Shown: in pieces, positions 50,882 to 58,577 of the stretch
Numbering within the stretch: the stretch's first letter is position 1
How the letters are laid out: every line of letters begins with the position of its first letter
DNA from: Mycobacterium shimoidei
Lineage (GTDB): Bacteria > Actinomycetota > Actinomycetes > Mycobacteriales > Mycobacteriaceae
DNA length: 64,000 nt
Direction: 5' to 3'
NCBI GenBank assembly: GCA_002101905.1
Contig: LQPU01000028.1
Coordinates: 248,001-312,000, forward strand
The notes under the pieces: model-generated
Told to the model about the DNA's origin: nothing
Database searches by the model: none
What the model saw: the letters and a program-made list of their open reading frames with translations, nothing else
Program-made: the position numbers and the translations under genes

Positions 50882-51271
50882 CTAGACCTCCCCGAGCTGC
50901 TGTAGGCGAATAACCGCGAGCATGATGCGCAGTTGCGGCTCCTCTGGGCTACCGGCGTAACCATTCAGCCAGCAGGTCAGCTTTGCGAGCATCGATACCG
51001 GCAATGGCATCCGGATTGACGCGAGGGCGTTGAGGGTGCGCTTGATCGCGAGATAGCTTTCCCCACAGCCTAATTCGACAAAGACAAGCGAGCGCTCATC
51101 GTCAGACAGACGTGACTTCACCGCCTCGACCAGTAACCACGCCATGTCCTCGTCAGAGATGATCCGTGGTCTGGTTGTCGGACGCGATTGCGTCAGCGAA
51201 CCACGGCTCGGGAAGCTCCGGGTCGTTGACGACACCAATCGCGCCCGCGGCCTCATGGCTGCAGTAAGCAT
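50882..51271 (-). CDS. Hypothetical helical protein upstream of the NDH-2-like gene
   Basis: A 129-residue protein with a polar, Arg/Ser-rich first 35 residues and a helical rest (DEDMAWLLVEAVKSRLSDDE, SYLAIKRTLNALASIRMPLP). No family recognised. ATG at 51271 after GGAAGGAACCAGG. Its stop is contiguous with the NDH-2 start, so the two form a unit read from promoter g. Confidence 0.65.
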   Translation of the reverse strand: MLTAAMRPRARLVSSTTRSFPSRGSLTQSRPTTRPRIISDEDMAWLLVEAVKSRLSDDERSLVFVELGCGESYLAIKRTLNALASIRMPLPVSMLAKLTCWLNGYAGSPEEPQLRIMLAVIRLQQLGEV

Positions 51272-51323
51272 GTCCTGGTTCCTTCCCGTCTCCCTGGCGG
51301 CGGCGGATCCACTGCTGTGGTAG

Positions 51324-51381
51324 AGGCTGCCGCCGGGTGGGGTGAATCGTCATCGCCCTTCTCGTGTGTTCACCCGGGTGA
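51324..51381 (-). promoter_or_regulatory. Regulon promoter g (hypothetical-NDH-2)
   Basis: TCACCCGGGTGA at 51370-51381, 12-nt gap, element GGCGATGACGATTCACC at 51341-51357 and -10-like CAGCCT at 51324-51329. Predicted +1 near 51317. It lies between the hypothetical gene and the 3' end of the MalT-like gene. Confidence 0.8.
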
Positions 51382-51434
51382 TGTGAGGCGACGATGCATG
51401 ACTGGGCGCAGCTGGCCGGATCCGGGCAGGCGGA

Positions 51435-51614
51435 TTACAACAGGCCCAGATCTCGCGCCCGGGTGACCGCCGCGCCGCGGTGCTCAACACCGAGCTTGCG
51501 ATACACCGCGCGCTGGTGGGTCTTGACGGTATTGAGCGAGACGTACAGGCGCGCACCGATCTCCCGCCGCGATAACCGGGTGGCAAGCAAGCGAAGAACC
51601 TCAAGCTCCTTGGG
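51435..51614 (-). repeat. 180-bp direct repeat, right copy (3' end of the intact MalT-like gene)
   Basis: Matches 29836-30015. Here it is in its native place, encoding the LuxR HTH and stop codon of the full-length regulator. Recombination between the copies would delete 21.6 kb and leave an intact regulator gene next to the PPE gene. Confidence 0.9.
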
Positions 51615-53957
51615 AGTCAGAGCCTCCCCGACCACAGCACCGTCGCTGCCCGAACCCACCGCAACACCCGCGCCCCGCTCGGCCGACGCGAACAGCGGCG
51701 AGGCGATGCTCGCGTCCGCGGACCCACGCACCAGCGTGGCGACCTCGTCGAGAATCGCCTTCGCCCCTCGGTGATCGCCAAGCTGCTCGAAGATCTCCGC
51801 TTTGACCAACAGCGCCTTGGCCACCTCGAGAATTGCACCGCCTTGGCGAGCCGACGCAATGGCCATATCGGCGGGGACCCCCGCTGCAGCCGTGTCACCG
51901 CGCACTGCGAGGAGGTGCGCCGCGGCAAGCGACACCATCCCGTCCACGAAGTGCTCGGGGTCGGCCAGGTCCCGGGAACTGCCCGACGCCCGGCGAATCT
52001 GACGCTCGGCATCGGCGAGCTGCCCATGTTCGGCCGAAATCAGTGCCAGATAACCCAACGCGTAGACGCCGGCGCGACGGTCACCCACCTTTTCGGCGAG
52101 CCGCACGGCCCGCTGGAAGGCCGCTTGCGCCTCCCGGGTGTTGCCCGAAAAATACAGCGCGGAGCCATAGATGCAGTAAGCGCTCGATCGTCCCAACGGC
52201 GCGTCGCCGAGATCGAGGGTGATCGCCCGGCGAGCCTGCTCGAGCGCGGCGCCGACTTCAGCCGTCTTGAAGGCGTGAAGCGCGCGCAGCACGACGACTT
52301 GCGCGTTGATCGCGTCAGCATCGGCCGGGGATCGGGCCTCGACTGCCTCGATCCATTCGGCCGCGTCATCGAGTTGACCCATGCTTAGGGCGATCCAGGC
52401 GCGCGCCACGCCCAGCCGCGGATCGCCGAGCACGGTCGCCTCGGGCAGCAGGTCGAGCCAGCCGGAAACGGTCGACAGGCCGCCACCGTTGAACTCGTTG
52501 ACCCAGTCCGCGGCGATGAGGTCCGCACTGTGCGCGATGTCACCACCAGCGATCAGGTGGCGCACTGCCTCATCGACAAGTCCTTCGGTCTCGAACCAGG
52601 CGGCGGCTCGTCGGTGCAGATCAGCGACGAGATCGGGCTCGCTGCGACGCAGTTCGGTGCGCAGCAACTCCCCGAACAGCTGGTGATAGCGGTACCAGTG
52701 ACGCGACATGTCCAGTGGCACCACGAACAGGTTCTCGCGCTCGATCTTCGCCAAAACCGAAGCCGAGCCAGACGTTTGCAGCACGGCGTCGCACAACGGG
52801 CCGCTGAGCCGCCCCAAGACCGAGGTACGTAGCAGGAAACTGCGCAATTGTGGCGATTGCCTGTCGAGCACCTCGGCCATCAGATAGTCGACGATATGAC
52901 GGTTATCGCCGGCGAACGTCCTGATAAAAGCCGCGGCATCGGCGCGCCCGGCAAGCGAGAGCGCGGCCAGGTAGAGACCGGCAACCCACCCTTCGGTGCG
53001 TTGGTGCAGCATTTGAATATCTGCGAGCGTCAGGTCCAGCCCGAGAACGTGGTTCAGGAGCTGATCCGTCTCACTTTCGCCGAAACGTAGATCGTCGGTT
53101 CGCATCTCGGCGAGTTCTCCGCTTGCCCTGAGCCGAGCCAACGGCAACGTCGGATCCGATCGGGTGGCCAACACAAAGTGAAGATTCGCCGGCATGTGGC
53201 TGATGAAGAATGTCAGCTGCTCATGGACCGCTCGACTTACCACCACGTGGTAGTCATCGAGAATCAGCACTATCGGGTTGGCGATGGTGTCCAGATCATT
53301 CAGCAAAGTAGGCAGAACGACCTGCACTGGGTCGGCACCCATAGCCAGAAATTCGACAGCGCGAATCCCCACCCCGGGGCTGATCTTCTGCAGCGCGCCG
53401 ATCACGTACATCCAAAACCACACCGGGTCGTTGTCGGAAGCATCAAGCGACAGCCAGCCGAACCGCTCGTCGTCGCCAGCACCCAGAGCCCACTGCGCCA
53501 ACAATGTCGTCTTGCCCCACCCCGCCGGAGCGCTCAGTAAGGTCAGCTTGCGGTGTCGTCCCGTCGAAAGTGCTTCGAGCAGGGCACCACGGTGGACGAA
53601 ATTGCCTCCGATCTCCGGGACGTGCAGTTTGGTGGCCAGCAAGATCGCTGACGCACCAGCCTCTGGAACGCTGTTGTCGTTGCGGTCGGCTGAGTCACTC
53701 ATGCCGGAAGTCCGCGAATCCGTTGAACCCAGCAGCAGCGCAGGAAAATTCGGCGTTGGAGCGTCCGGGGAGGACGCCGGCGTGTCTGCATCCCAGTCTG
53801 TCCTTGCGCCGTCCGGGCTCGTTCTGCTCGGAAATCGCGGCGACCTTATTGAATCAGGTGCGTTCTCCGCGATTACCTCGGGCGCATCCTGGCTGTGTCC
53901 GTTGGGGCTTGCGGACCCGCGGTCCACCAAGATCCCAACGGTTTTCTCGCCGCTCAC
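51435..53957 (-). CDS. MalT-like LuxR-family ATP-dependent regulator
   Basis: An 840-residue regulator. It has a Ser/Pro/Asp-rich N-terminus (about 100 residues), a STAND-type ATPase (Walker A SAPAGWGKTT near 140, Walker B IVLILDDYHVV), a winged-helix/TPR-like sensor region, and a C-terminal LuxR HTH (LTPKELEVLRLLATRLSRRE, ARLYVSLNTVKTHQRAVYRK). GTG at 53957 after AGGAGAAATAAG is preferred to the frame opening at 54005. It borders the regulon and its 3' end is the repeat that bounds the island, so it is a candidate activator of the bipartite promoters (inference). A tiny membrane peptide gene lies 95 nt upstream. Confidence 0.85.
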   Translation of the reverse strand: MSGEKTVGILVDRGSASPNGHSQDAPEVIAENAPDSIRSPRFPSRTSPDGARTDWDADTPASSPDAPTPNFPALLLGSTDSRTSGMSDSADRNDNSVPEAGASAILLATKLHVPEIGGNFVHRGALLEALSTGRHRKLTLLSAPAGWGKTTLLAQWALGAGDDERFGWLSLDASDNDPVWFWMYVIGALQKISPGVGIRAVEFLAMGADPVQVVLPTLLNDLDTIANPIVLILDDYHVVVSRAVHEQLTFFISHMPANLHFVLATRSDPTLPLARLRASGELAEMRTDDLRFGESETDQLLNHVLGLDLTLADIQMLHQRTEGWVAGLYLAALSLAGRADAAAFIRTFAGDNRHIVDYLMAEVLDRQSPQLRSFLLRTSVLGRLSGPLCDAVLQTSGSASVLAKIERENLFVVPLDMSRHWYRYHQLFGELLRTELRRSEPDLVADLHRRAAAWFETEGLVDEAVRHLIAGGDIAHSADLIAADWVNEFNGGGLSTVSGWLDLLPEATVLGDPRLGVARAWIALSMGQLDDAAEWIEAVEARSPADADAINAQVVVLRALHAFKTAEVGAALEQARRAITLDLGDAPLGRSSAYCIYGSALYFSGNTREAQAAFQRAVRLAEKVGDRRAGVYALGYLALISAEHGQLADAERQIRRASGSSRDLADPEHFVDGMVSLAAAHLLAVRGDTAAAGVPADMAIASARQGGAILEVAKALLVKAEIFEQLGDHRGAKAILDEVATLVRGSADASIASPLFASAERGAGVAVGSGSDGAVVGEALTPKELEVLRLLATRLSRREIGARLYVSLNTVKTHQRAVYRKLGVEHRGAAVTRARDLGLL

Positions 53958-54052
53958 CTTATTTCTCCTCTTTTCGACGAAGCATTGACTCGCAACCCAT
54001 GACACCGCCGCGTGCGGATGGTGAGCGCCTCAGGATGAGGTGAATGAGCGTC

Positions 54053-54139
54053 TCACGGTCGTCGGGACACCAGCACGTAGCCACCGAAGCCGAATACCAC
54101 CGGCATCATCATCAGCATTCCCAACACTGTGCTCATCAT
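54053..54139 (-). CDS. 28-residue membrane peptide
   Basis: Starts MMSTVLGMLMMMPVVFGFGG and ends YVLVSRRP: one hydrophobic helix with a basic C-terminus. The ATG follows AGGAATCGAG. A paralogue at 55414-55494 keeps the same length and the pattern LG.L.M.PV.FG..GYV.VSR, and both have a related 79-bp upstream block about 115 nt before the start. Conservation of the peptide across two loci argues that it is translated. It lies upstream of the MalT-like gene on the same strand. Function unknown; it could be a regulator of a membrane partner. Confidence 0.7.
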   Translation of the reverse strand: MMSTVLGMLMMMPVVFGFGGYVLVSRRP

Positions 54140-54251
54140 CGTTTTCTCGATTCCTGTATGTGTTGCTCTCCGTCGCCGGTTTCCCAGTTGAGCGGCGGTG
54201 TCGCGGCGACCCGGAGTGCAATGACTACGTTGCTGCGCGGGCACCGCCGGC

Positions 54252-54330
54252 ACCATCGCCCAACGGGTGATCTTTAGTGCCGGATGGGTGTATAACTAGC
54301 GGGCCCATGTATTTGACGGACTGGTCAATC
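54252..54330 (-). promoter_or_regulatory. Duplicated upstream block with TTGAC-N6-GTCAA palindrome, copy 1
   Basis: This block aligns with 55611-55688. Both contain an inverted repeat TTGAC-N6-GTCAA (here 54313-54328), then AAAGATCA and GGGCGATGGT toward the gene. The palindrome lies about 174 nt before the start of the small membrane peptide (177 nt in copy 2). Likely a shared promoter/operator with a long leader. Confidence 0.6.
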
Positions 54331-54382
54331 TGAGCGCCGCATGAATTGCGCCGCGACGCGCCACGCCGCGCCGCCAGCCGCG

Positions 54383-55336
54383 TCATGACACTCGCTGCTC
54401 AACTTCGACGGGTGACGCCTCAGCTACCTGGCTGCCCGCCGCGATGGTAGAACTGATGGCTTCGGTGACCACCTGCGGGATTTCATGCAAAAGCGTGTGG
54501 CCTGCGGTGGGCCAGTGGATGAGCATCGCCCCGGGGATACCGTCGGCCAGCTCGCGGGTGTGCCACATTGGCGTGAGCCTGTCCGCTCCGCCACTGATGA
54601 TGGTTGTCTTGGCTGTGATCGAGCTCAGGGTCGCAGAGCAGTCGTACTCTCTTAGACCGCGCAGGAACCCGACTTTGGTTGTCGACGGGGTGGCGTTGAC
54701 CGCGGCCGCGGACCGGTTGACCAATGATTTCGGGGCGACTTTACCGTATCCGCTGTGTCTGGTCACTGCCGCGCACACCGGCCGGGCCAGGAATTGAACG
54801 ACTTCATCGGTGCCCGCGCGAGGCATCCGGTGGACGAGGTGGTAGAGCACGCTTGTTGCGGGGGTGCGCAGCAGTCGGCCTAATCCGCGCGAGCCGAGAT
54901 TTCCCGCGGCGGTGGCGACGAGGACAAGGTTGTCTGGCTCCACGGGACGCTCGCTTGCCGGCCGGCGAAGATAGGCCAACGCCGTCATGCCGCCCATCGA
55001 GTGCCCTACTAAGGTGAGCGGGCCCGTAACGCCAAGCGCGACAAGCAACTCGGCCAGATCGCCGGCGAGTTTGTCGATTCGGTAGGTATGCATTGACGCA
55101 TTGCCGGAGTCGCCGTGACCACGATGGTCGTAGCTGATGATCCGAATGTTGTTGCCCCAGCGTCGGATCAGCTGCGTCATCTGGATGTTCCAGGACTCTT
55201 TGTTCAAACAAAAGCCGTGGAGAAGGACGACTGTATGTTCAGCGGCGTGAGATCCCCAGTCGCAAACGGACAACGAAACGCCATCGCTCGTGGTAACTGT
55301 GCGGTTGCCGGCCAGCGATCGGCGTGGGTCGGGCAT
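54383..55336 (-). CDS. Alpha/beta-hydrolase
   Basis: A 317-residue alpha/beta-hydrolase: LLHGFCLNKESW (oxyanion region), YDHRGHGDSG, nucleophile elbow GHSMGG, acid in SGGADRLTP and catalytic His in AGHTLLHE. Likely an esterase, lipase or epoxide-hydrolase-type enzyme. The ATG at 55336 is chosen; a longer frame to 55615 runs across the second small-peptide gene in another frame. It follows that peptide gene (78 nt) and probably shares its promoter. Confidence 0.85.
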   Translation of the reverse strand: MPDPRRSLAGNRTVTTSDGVSLSVCDWGSHAAEHTVVLLHGFCLNKESWNIQMTQLIRRWGNNIRIISYDHRGHGDSGNASMHTYRIDKLAGDLAELLVALGVTGPLTLVGHSMGGMTALAYLRRPASERPVEPDNLVLVATAAGNLGSRGLGRLLRTPATSVLYHLVHRMPRAGTDEVVQFLARPVCAAVTRHSGYGKVAPKSLVNRSAAAVNATPSTTKVGFLRGLREYDCSATLSSITAKTTIISGGADRLTPMWHTRELADGIPGAMLIHWPTAGHTLLHEIPQVVTEAISSTIAAGSQVAEASPVEVEQRVS

Positions 55337-55413
55337 TCGCCTGCGGTTGCGGCGTATTGGCGGCGACTGTGCGCTGCTTGCCGATTCGGCGATCGAGCTG
55401 GCCTGACCAGCGA

Positions 55414-55494
55414 TCACCGGGACACCATCACATACCCGGCGACGCCGAACGCCACCGGCACCATCGCCAAGATTCCGAGCGCGACATTCAACAT
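55414..55494 (-). CDS. 26-residue membrane peptide, paralogue
   Basis: Starts MLNVALGILAMVPVAFGVAG and ends YVMVSR. The ATG lies about 9 nt after GAGGGAAAG. It is the paralogue of the peptide at 54053-54139; the hydrophobic helix, the central Pro-Val, FG and GYV.VSR are kept. Gene order is peptide then a larger gene in both loci (MalT-like regulator in one, hydrolase in the other). Too short for ordinary gene callers. Confidence 0.7.
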   Translation of the reverse strand: MLNVALGILAMVPVAFGVAGYVMVSR

Positions 55495-55610
55495 TGTTCG
55501 CTCTTTCCCTCGTGTGCTCACCGGCGCGGTCATAGCCTGGCTGGGCTCTCGCTATCAGTGAGAGTGTGATTGGTTGTCGACTACTACGGTCGTCGGGCGG
55601 GTAGCGCAAA

Positions 55611-55688
55611 ACCATCGCCCGAGGGTTGATCTTTAGGCCCGGATGGATGCAGTACTAAGCAGGCCCGCATTTGACGTGTCGGTCAATC
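55611..55688 (-). promoter_or_regulatory. Duplicated upstream block with TTGAC-N6-GTCAA palindrome, copy 2
   Basis: Aligns with 54252-54330 (about 75 percent by eye). The palindrome is at 55671-55686 and overlaps the last codons of the adjacent LuxR gene. AAAGATCA and GGGCGATGGT are kept downstream of it. Confidence 0.6.
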
Positions 55689-58490
55689 GGCGTTGCGCAT
55701 CAGCTGCGTCAACTGGGCGCGGGAACTGATGCCCAGCTTGGCAAACGCATTGTGGACGTGGGTCTTCACCGTATGCGGAGAAAGATGCAGCTCGGTCGCG
55801 ACATCACGATTGGTCGCGCCCTGCGCAATCAGGTTGACGACCTTGAGCTCGGAATCGGTCAGGCTGTCCCAGCCCGTTTTTGCCCGCGGGCGCGTGACGA
55901 TGCGCCGCTCCACACCTAAACGGCGCAGCGCACGACCCACCCGACGCGCATCGGCAATCGCTTCGCACTCGACGAAAGTGTCGAACGCCGCGTTCAGCTG
56001 CTCGAGCGCCTCAGCGTCGCGCTGTGCGCGACTCAGCGCGCCGCCGGCGTCCTCGGCAGCGCCTGCGTAGAGAAGCGGCCGCCCCGACGAGCCAAGCAAC
56101 TGTGCAGCATCCACCAGCGCCTGGGCATCGTGTTCGAGGATCCCGCGGGCATACCCGGCCACGCCTGCCAGCAACCAAACCGCAGGCCGCTCACGCTCAA
56201 GCACCTCGATTGCCTGCAAGACCCGTGCGCGCAAACCGGCATCGCCGGCGGCCGCGGCAACCCGCGCACCCAAGATCAGCCGAACGAATGCATGGGGGAA
56301 AAGTGGTGTCCCCAGTAGGGTGACCTCGCCGAGCCAGCGCATCGCGTCATGAACGTCGTCGCGCTGCCAAGCCTCCAGCGCGAGCACATACGCTGCTCCT
56401 CGACGTACCGCAGCTGAGCCGGCGGAGTAGGCATTCCGCGCGTCATTGACCATCTGCTGCAGCAGATTTCGGTCATCGGTGTGTACCGCCACCTCGGCCA
56501 GAGTCACCATTCGCAGAATGTCCGGCTCGGTCGCGCCTGTTGGCTGTGGAGACGGCAGCGACTCCGTCACGTCGCGAGCTGCCGACAGCCGGCCCGCAGC
56601 GAGGTGGACAATCCCGCTGAAGACGGCCCAGATAACGCGGGCCATCGCGTTCCCTTCCCTCCGGGCTTGGCCCATGCCGTGGGCGACCCGGGCCGTCGCG
56701 TCGTCCAACCGGCCGACCACTGCCAGCAAGTTTGCGTAATGCATTGCGGCATACGCCTGCGCTAACGCCGCATCGTTCGTGGACGCGGGCGGGGAAAGCT
56801 CTTCGAGGCGACCTACGGCGCGGCTGGTGTACCCCTCACCAGCGTCGAGCAAAGCGATGGTGACATCGGCCATGATCGTGGCCTCGAGATCACCGGTTGC
56901 TGCCGCGGCTGCGGCAGCCTCATCGGCTGTCGTGCGCCGTTGCCCACCTTGGTCCTGCAACGCCAGGTTGTAGGCCAGCCAAGCCAGATGTCGCGCCCGG
57001 GTTACCTCGCTGATGTCGCTCAACTCGAGCGCCCGACGATTTTCCTGCACGCGCCGCTGGGTGCTGTGCCTAGTGTGTGCCGGGAGCCGGAGCCGAATCT
57101 CGGCCTCCTCTTCAGGCGAGGCCGCCTGCGAGAGCGCCGCAACGGCCAATTCTTCGGCCTCCCCGTAACGGCTGGCCCGGTTGAGCCACTCCACCGTGTC
57201 GGCGACCAGTAAGCCGTGGTCAGAGTGGCGGGCGGGCATTAGCTCCAAAGCACGCTTGCTCAAGTCAGCGGCCGAGCTCGCGTCGGTATGGCCAACCGAT
57301 TGCGCGGCATGGCGCAATGCGTCGATCGCCTCGTTGTCTCCCGGCTCGGCGCTGCGTGCCAGCTGCGTAGCTACTTCGGCTGGCGTCGCCCCCATCCCGA
57401 GCATGACCGACGCCGACTGACGCTCCATCGCCCGGCGCAGCGACTGCGGCAATGACTGCCGGGTGGCCTCGCGCAGCAAGTCATGCCGAAACCTCAACCG
57501 CTCACCGTCTTCGACGAAAATATCCGCGCGCACCGCCTCCTCGAGCGCGGACAGCAACGAGACCGGCTGGCGATCCAGCATCGCGGCCAGCAAGCCAGCC
57601 GAAAACCGGTCCGGCAATACTGCGGCCACCCGCACCACCTCCGAAGCACCCTCAGAGAGCAGGTCCAGCCGCTGCTGCATACTGGCGCCCAGACGCCGCG
57701 GCAGCCCGTCTCCGGTGACCATCGCACGACCGCCGGAGAGATCGAGCCGACCCTCCTCCCCCAGCCCCCTGACAAGCTCGGTGACCAGAAACGGATTGCC
57801 GTGCGCCTTGGCCGCCAAATTCAGCAGCGACACATCGGCTTTCGCCCGCACCGCGTCACAGACGATATCGGCGACCGCGTCCGGCGCGATTGCCGGCAAT
57901 CGGACAAATGTGGCGTTCGCGCGCTGCAGCACCGACAAAGTCTCTTGCACCGCCGGCCCACCTGCCCCAGTGCGGGCGGTCAACACCCACAACACCGGCA
58001 CATCCGGCGCGGTGGTCAACGACCGCAACGCCAACAACGTGCCGTTATCGGCCCAGTGGATGTCCTCCAACACAACCACCAGCGGAGTCTGTGCGGCCGC
58101 CGCATGAATCGCATCGGCCAGATCGTGCACCACCCAGTAGCGCAGATCGGCGGATCCGGCCAATTGCCGTAACGCCTCGGCGTCCCCCACCGGTGGATCG
58201 GCGTTGAGCGCGGCCATGAACAGCGAGAAGAACGGAACCGTCTGCTGATACTCGAACGCCTCACCGAATAGCGCCCGAACACCGGCCTTTTCGGCGAGCG
58301 CCAACACCTCGGTGAGCAACCGACTCTTGCCGATGCCCGGCGGTCCCTCGATGACCAGTACGCCCCCACGCCCCTGGGTCACCGCGGTCATCTGCGCGCC
58401 GATCAGTTTCAGCTCGTCTGACCGCCCCCGAATCGGCGGCGTGACCATCCGTTGGCCGCCGACGTCGAACAGGCCGGTTGGAGGCCCCAT
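55683..58490 (-). CDS. AAA-ATPase LuxR-family (LAL) regulator, tandem copy A
   Basis: A 935-residue LAL regulator: MGPPTGLFDVGGQ start, AAA domain with Walker A GPPGIGKSR at about 45-53 and Walker B LVVVLEDIHWAD, a long TPR-like region, and a C-terminal LuxR HTH (LTDSELKVVNLIAQGATNRD, TELHLSPHTVKTHVHNAFAK). ATG start preceded by a spacer nearly identical to that of copy B. N-terminal 400 residues are almost the same as copy B while the middle (about 470-760) differs, so the three may sense different ligands but bind similar DNA. Confidence 0.9.
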   Translation of the reverse strand: MGPPTGLFDVGGQRMVTPPIRGRSDELKLIGAQMTAVTQGRGGVLVIEGPPGIGKSRLLTEVLALAEKAGVRALFGEAFEYQQTVPFFSLFMAALNADPPVGDAEALRQLAGSADLRYWVVHDLADAIHAAAAQTPLVVVLEDIHWADNGTLLALRSLTTAPDVPVLWVLTARTGAGGPAVQETLSVLQRANATFVRLPAIAPDAVADIVCDAVRAKADVSLLNLAAKAHGNPFLVTELVRGLGEEGRLDLSGGRAMVTGDGLPRRLGASMQQRLDLLSEGASEVVRVAAVLPDRFSAGLLAAMLDRQPVSLLSALEEAVRADIFVEDGERLRFRHDLLREATRQSLPQSLRRAMERQSASVMLGMGATPAEVATQLARSAEPGDNEAIDALRHAAQSVGHTDASSAADLSKRALELMPARHSDHGLLVADTVEWLNRASRYGEAEELAVAALSQAASPEEEAEIRLRLPAHTRHSTQRRVQENRRALELSDISEVTRARHLAWLAYNLALQDQGGQRRTTADEAAAAAAATGDLEATIMADVTIALLDAGEGYTSRAVGRLEELSPPASTNDAALAQAYAAMHYANLLAVVGRLDDATARVAHGMGQARREGNAMARVIWAVFSGIVHLAAGRLSAARDVTESLPSPQPTGATEPDILRMVTLAEVAVHTDDRNLLQQMVNDARNAYSAGSAAVRRGAAYVLALEAWQRDDVHDAMRWLGEVTLLGTPLFPHAFVRLILGARVAAAAGDAGLRARVLQAIEVLERERPAVWLLAGVAGYARGILEHDAQALVDAAQLLGSSGRPLLYAGAAEDAGGALSRAQRDAEALEQLNAAFDTFVECEAIADARRVGRALRRLGVERRIVTRPRAKTGWDSLTDSELKVVNLIAQGATNRDVATELHLSPHTVKTHVHNAFAKLGISSRAQLTQLMRNAD

Positions 58491-58577
58491 CGGGTGTCCT
58501 GTCTACCGTTTATCGGATTGCCACCGCAGTGCACGTCATTGTAGGCATGCCCACGTCACCTACCGACTTGCTGTCAG
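58491..58577 (-). repeat. 87-bp intergenic repeat, copy 1
   Basis: The spacer between LAL copies A and B is almost identical to the spacer between copies B and C (61383-61469), with one substitution seen (GGATTGCC versus GGACTGCC). It presumably carries the promoter or leader of each gene and shows that the duplication unit includes the spacer. Confidence 0.85.

Noticed and set aside
28192..51381. SigF-type promoters (GGTTT and GGGTAT) as an explanation of the repeated motif
   Set aside because: GGGTGA resembles GGGTAT only partly, the spacing to an upstream GGTT is wrong, and the invariant A and T lie in a separate hexamer further downstream.
54280..54330. Possible DosR box near the TTGAC palindrome
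   Set aside because: The CTAAAGATCA core does not match the GGGACTWWAGTCCC consensus on either half; the TTGAC-N6-GTCAA repeat is the better conserved feature.
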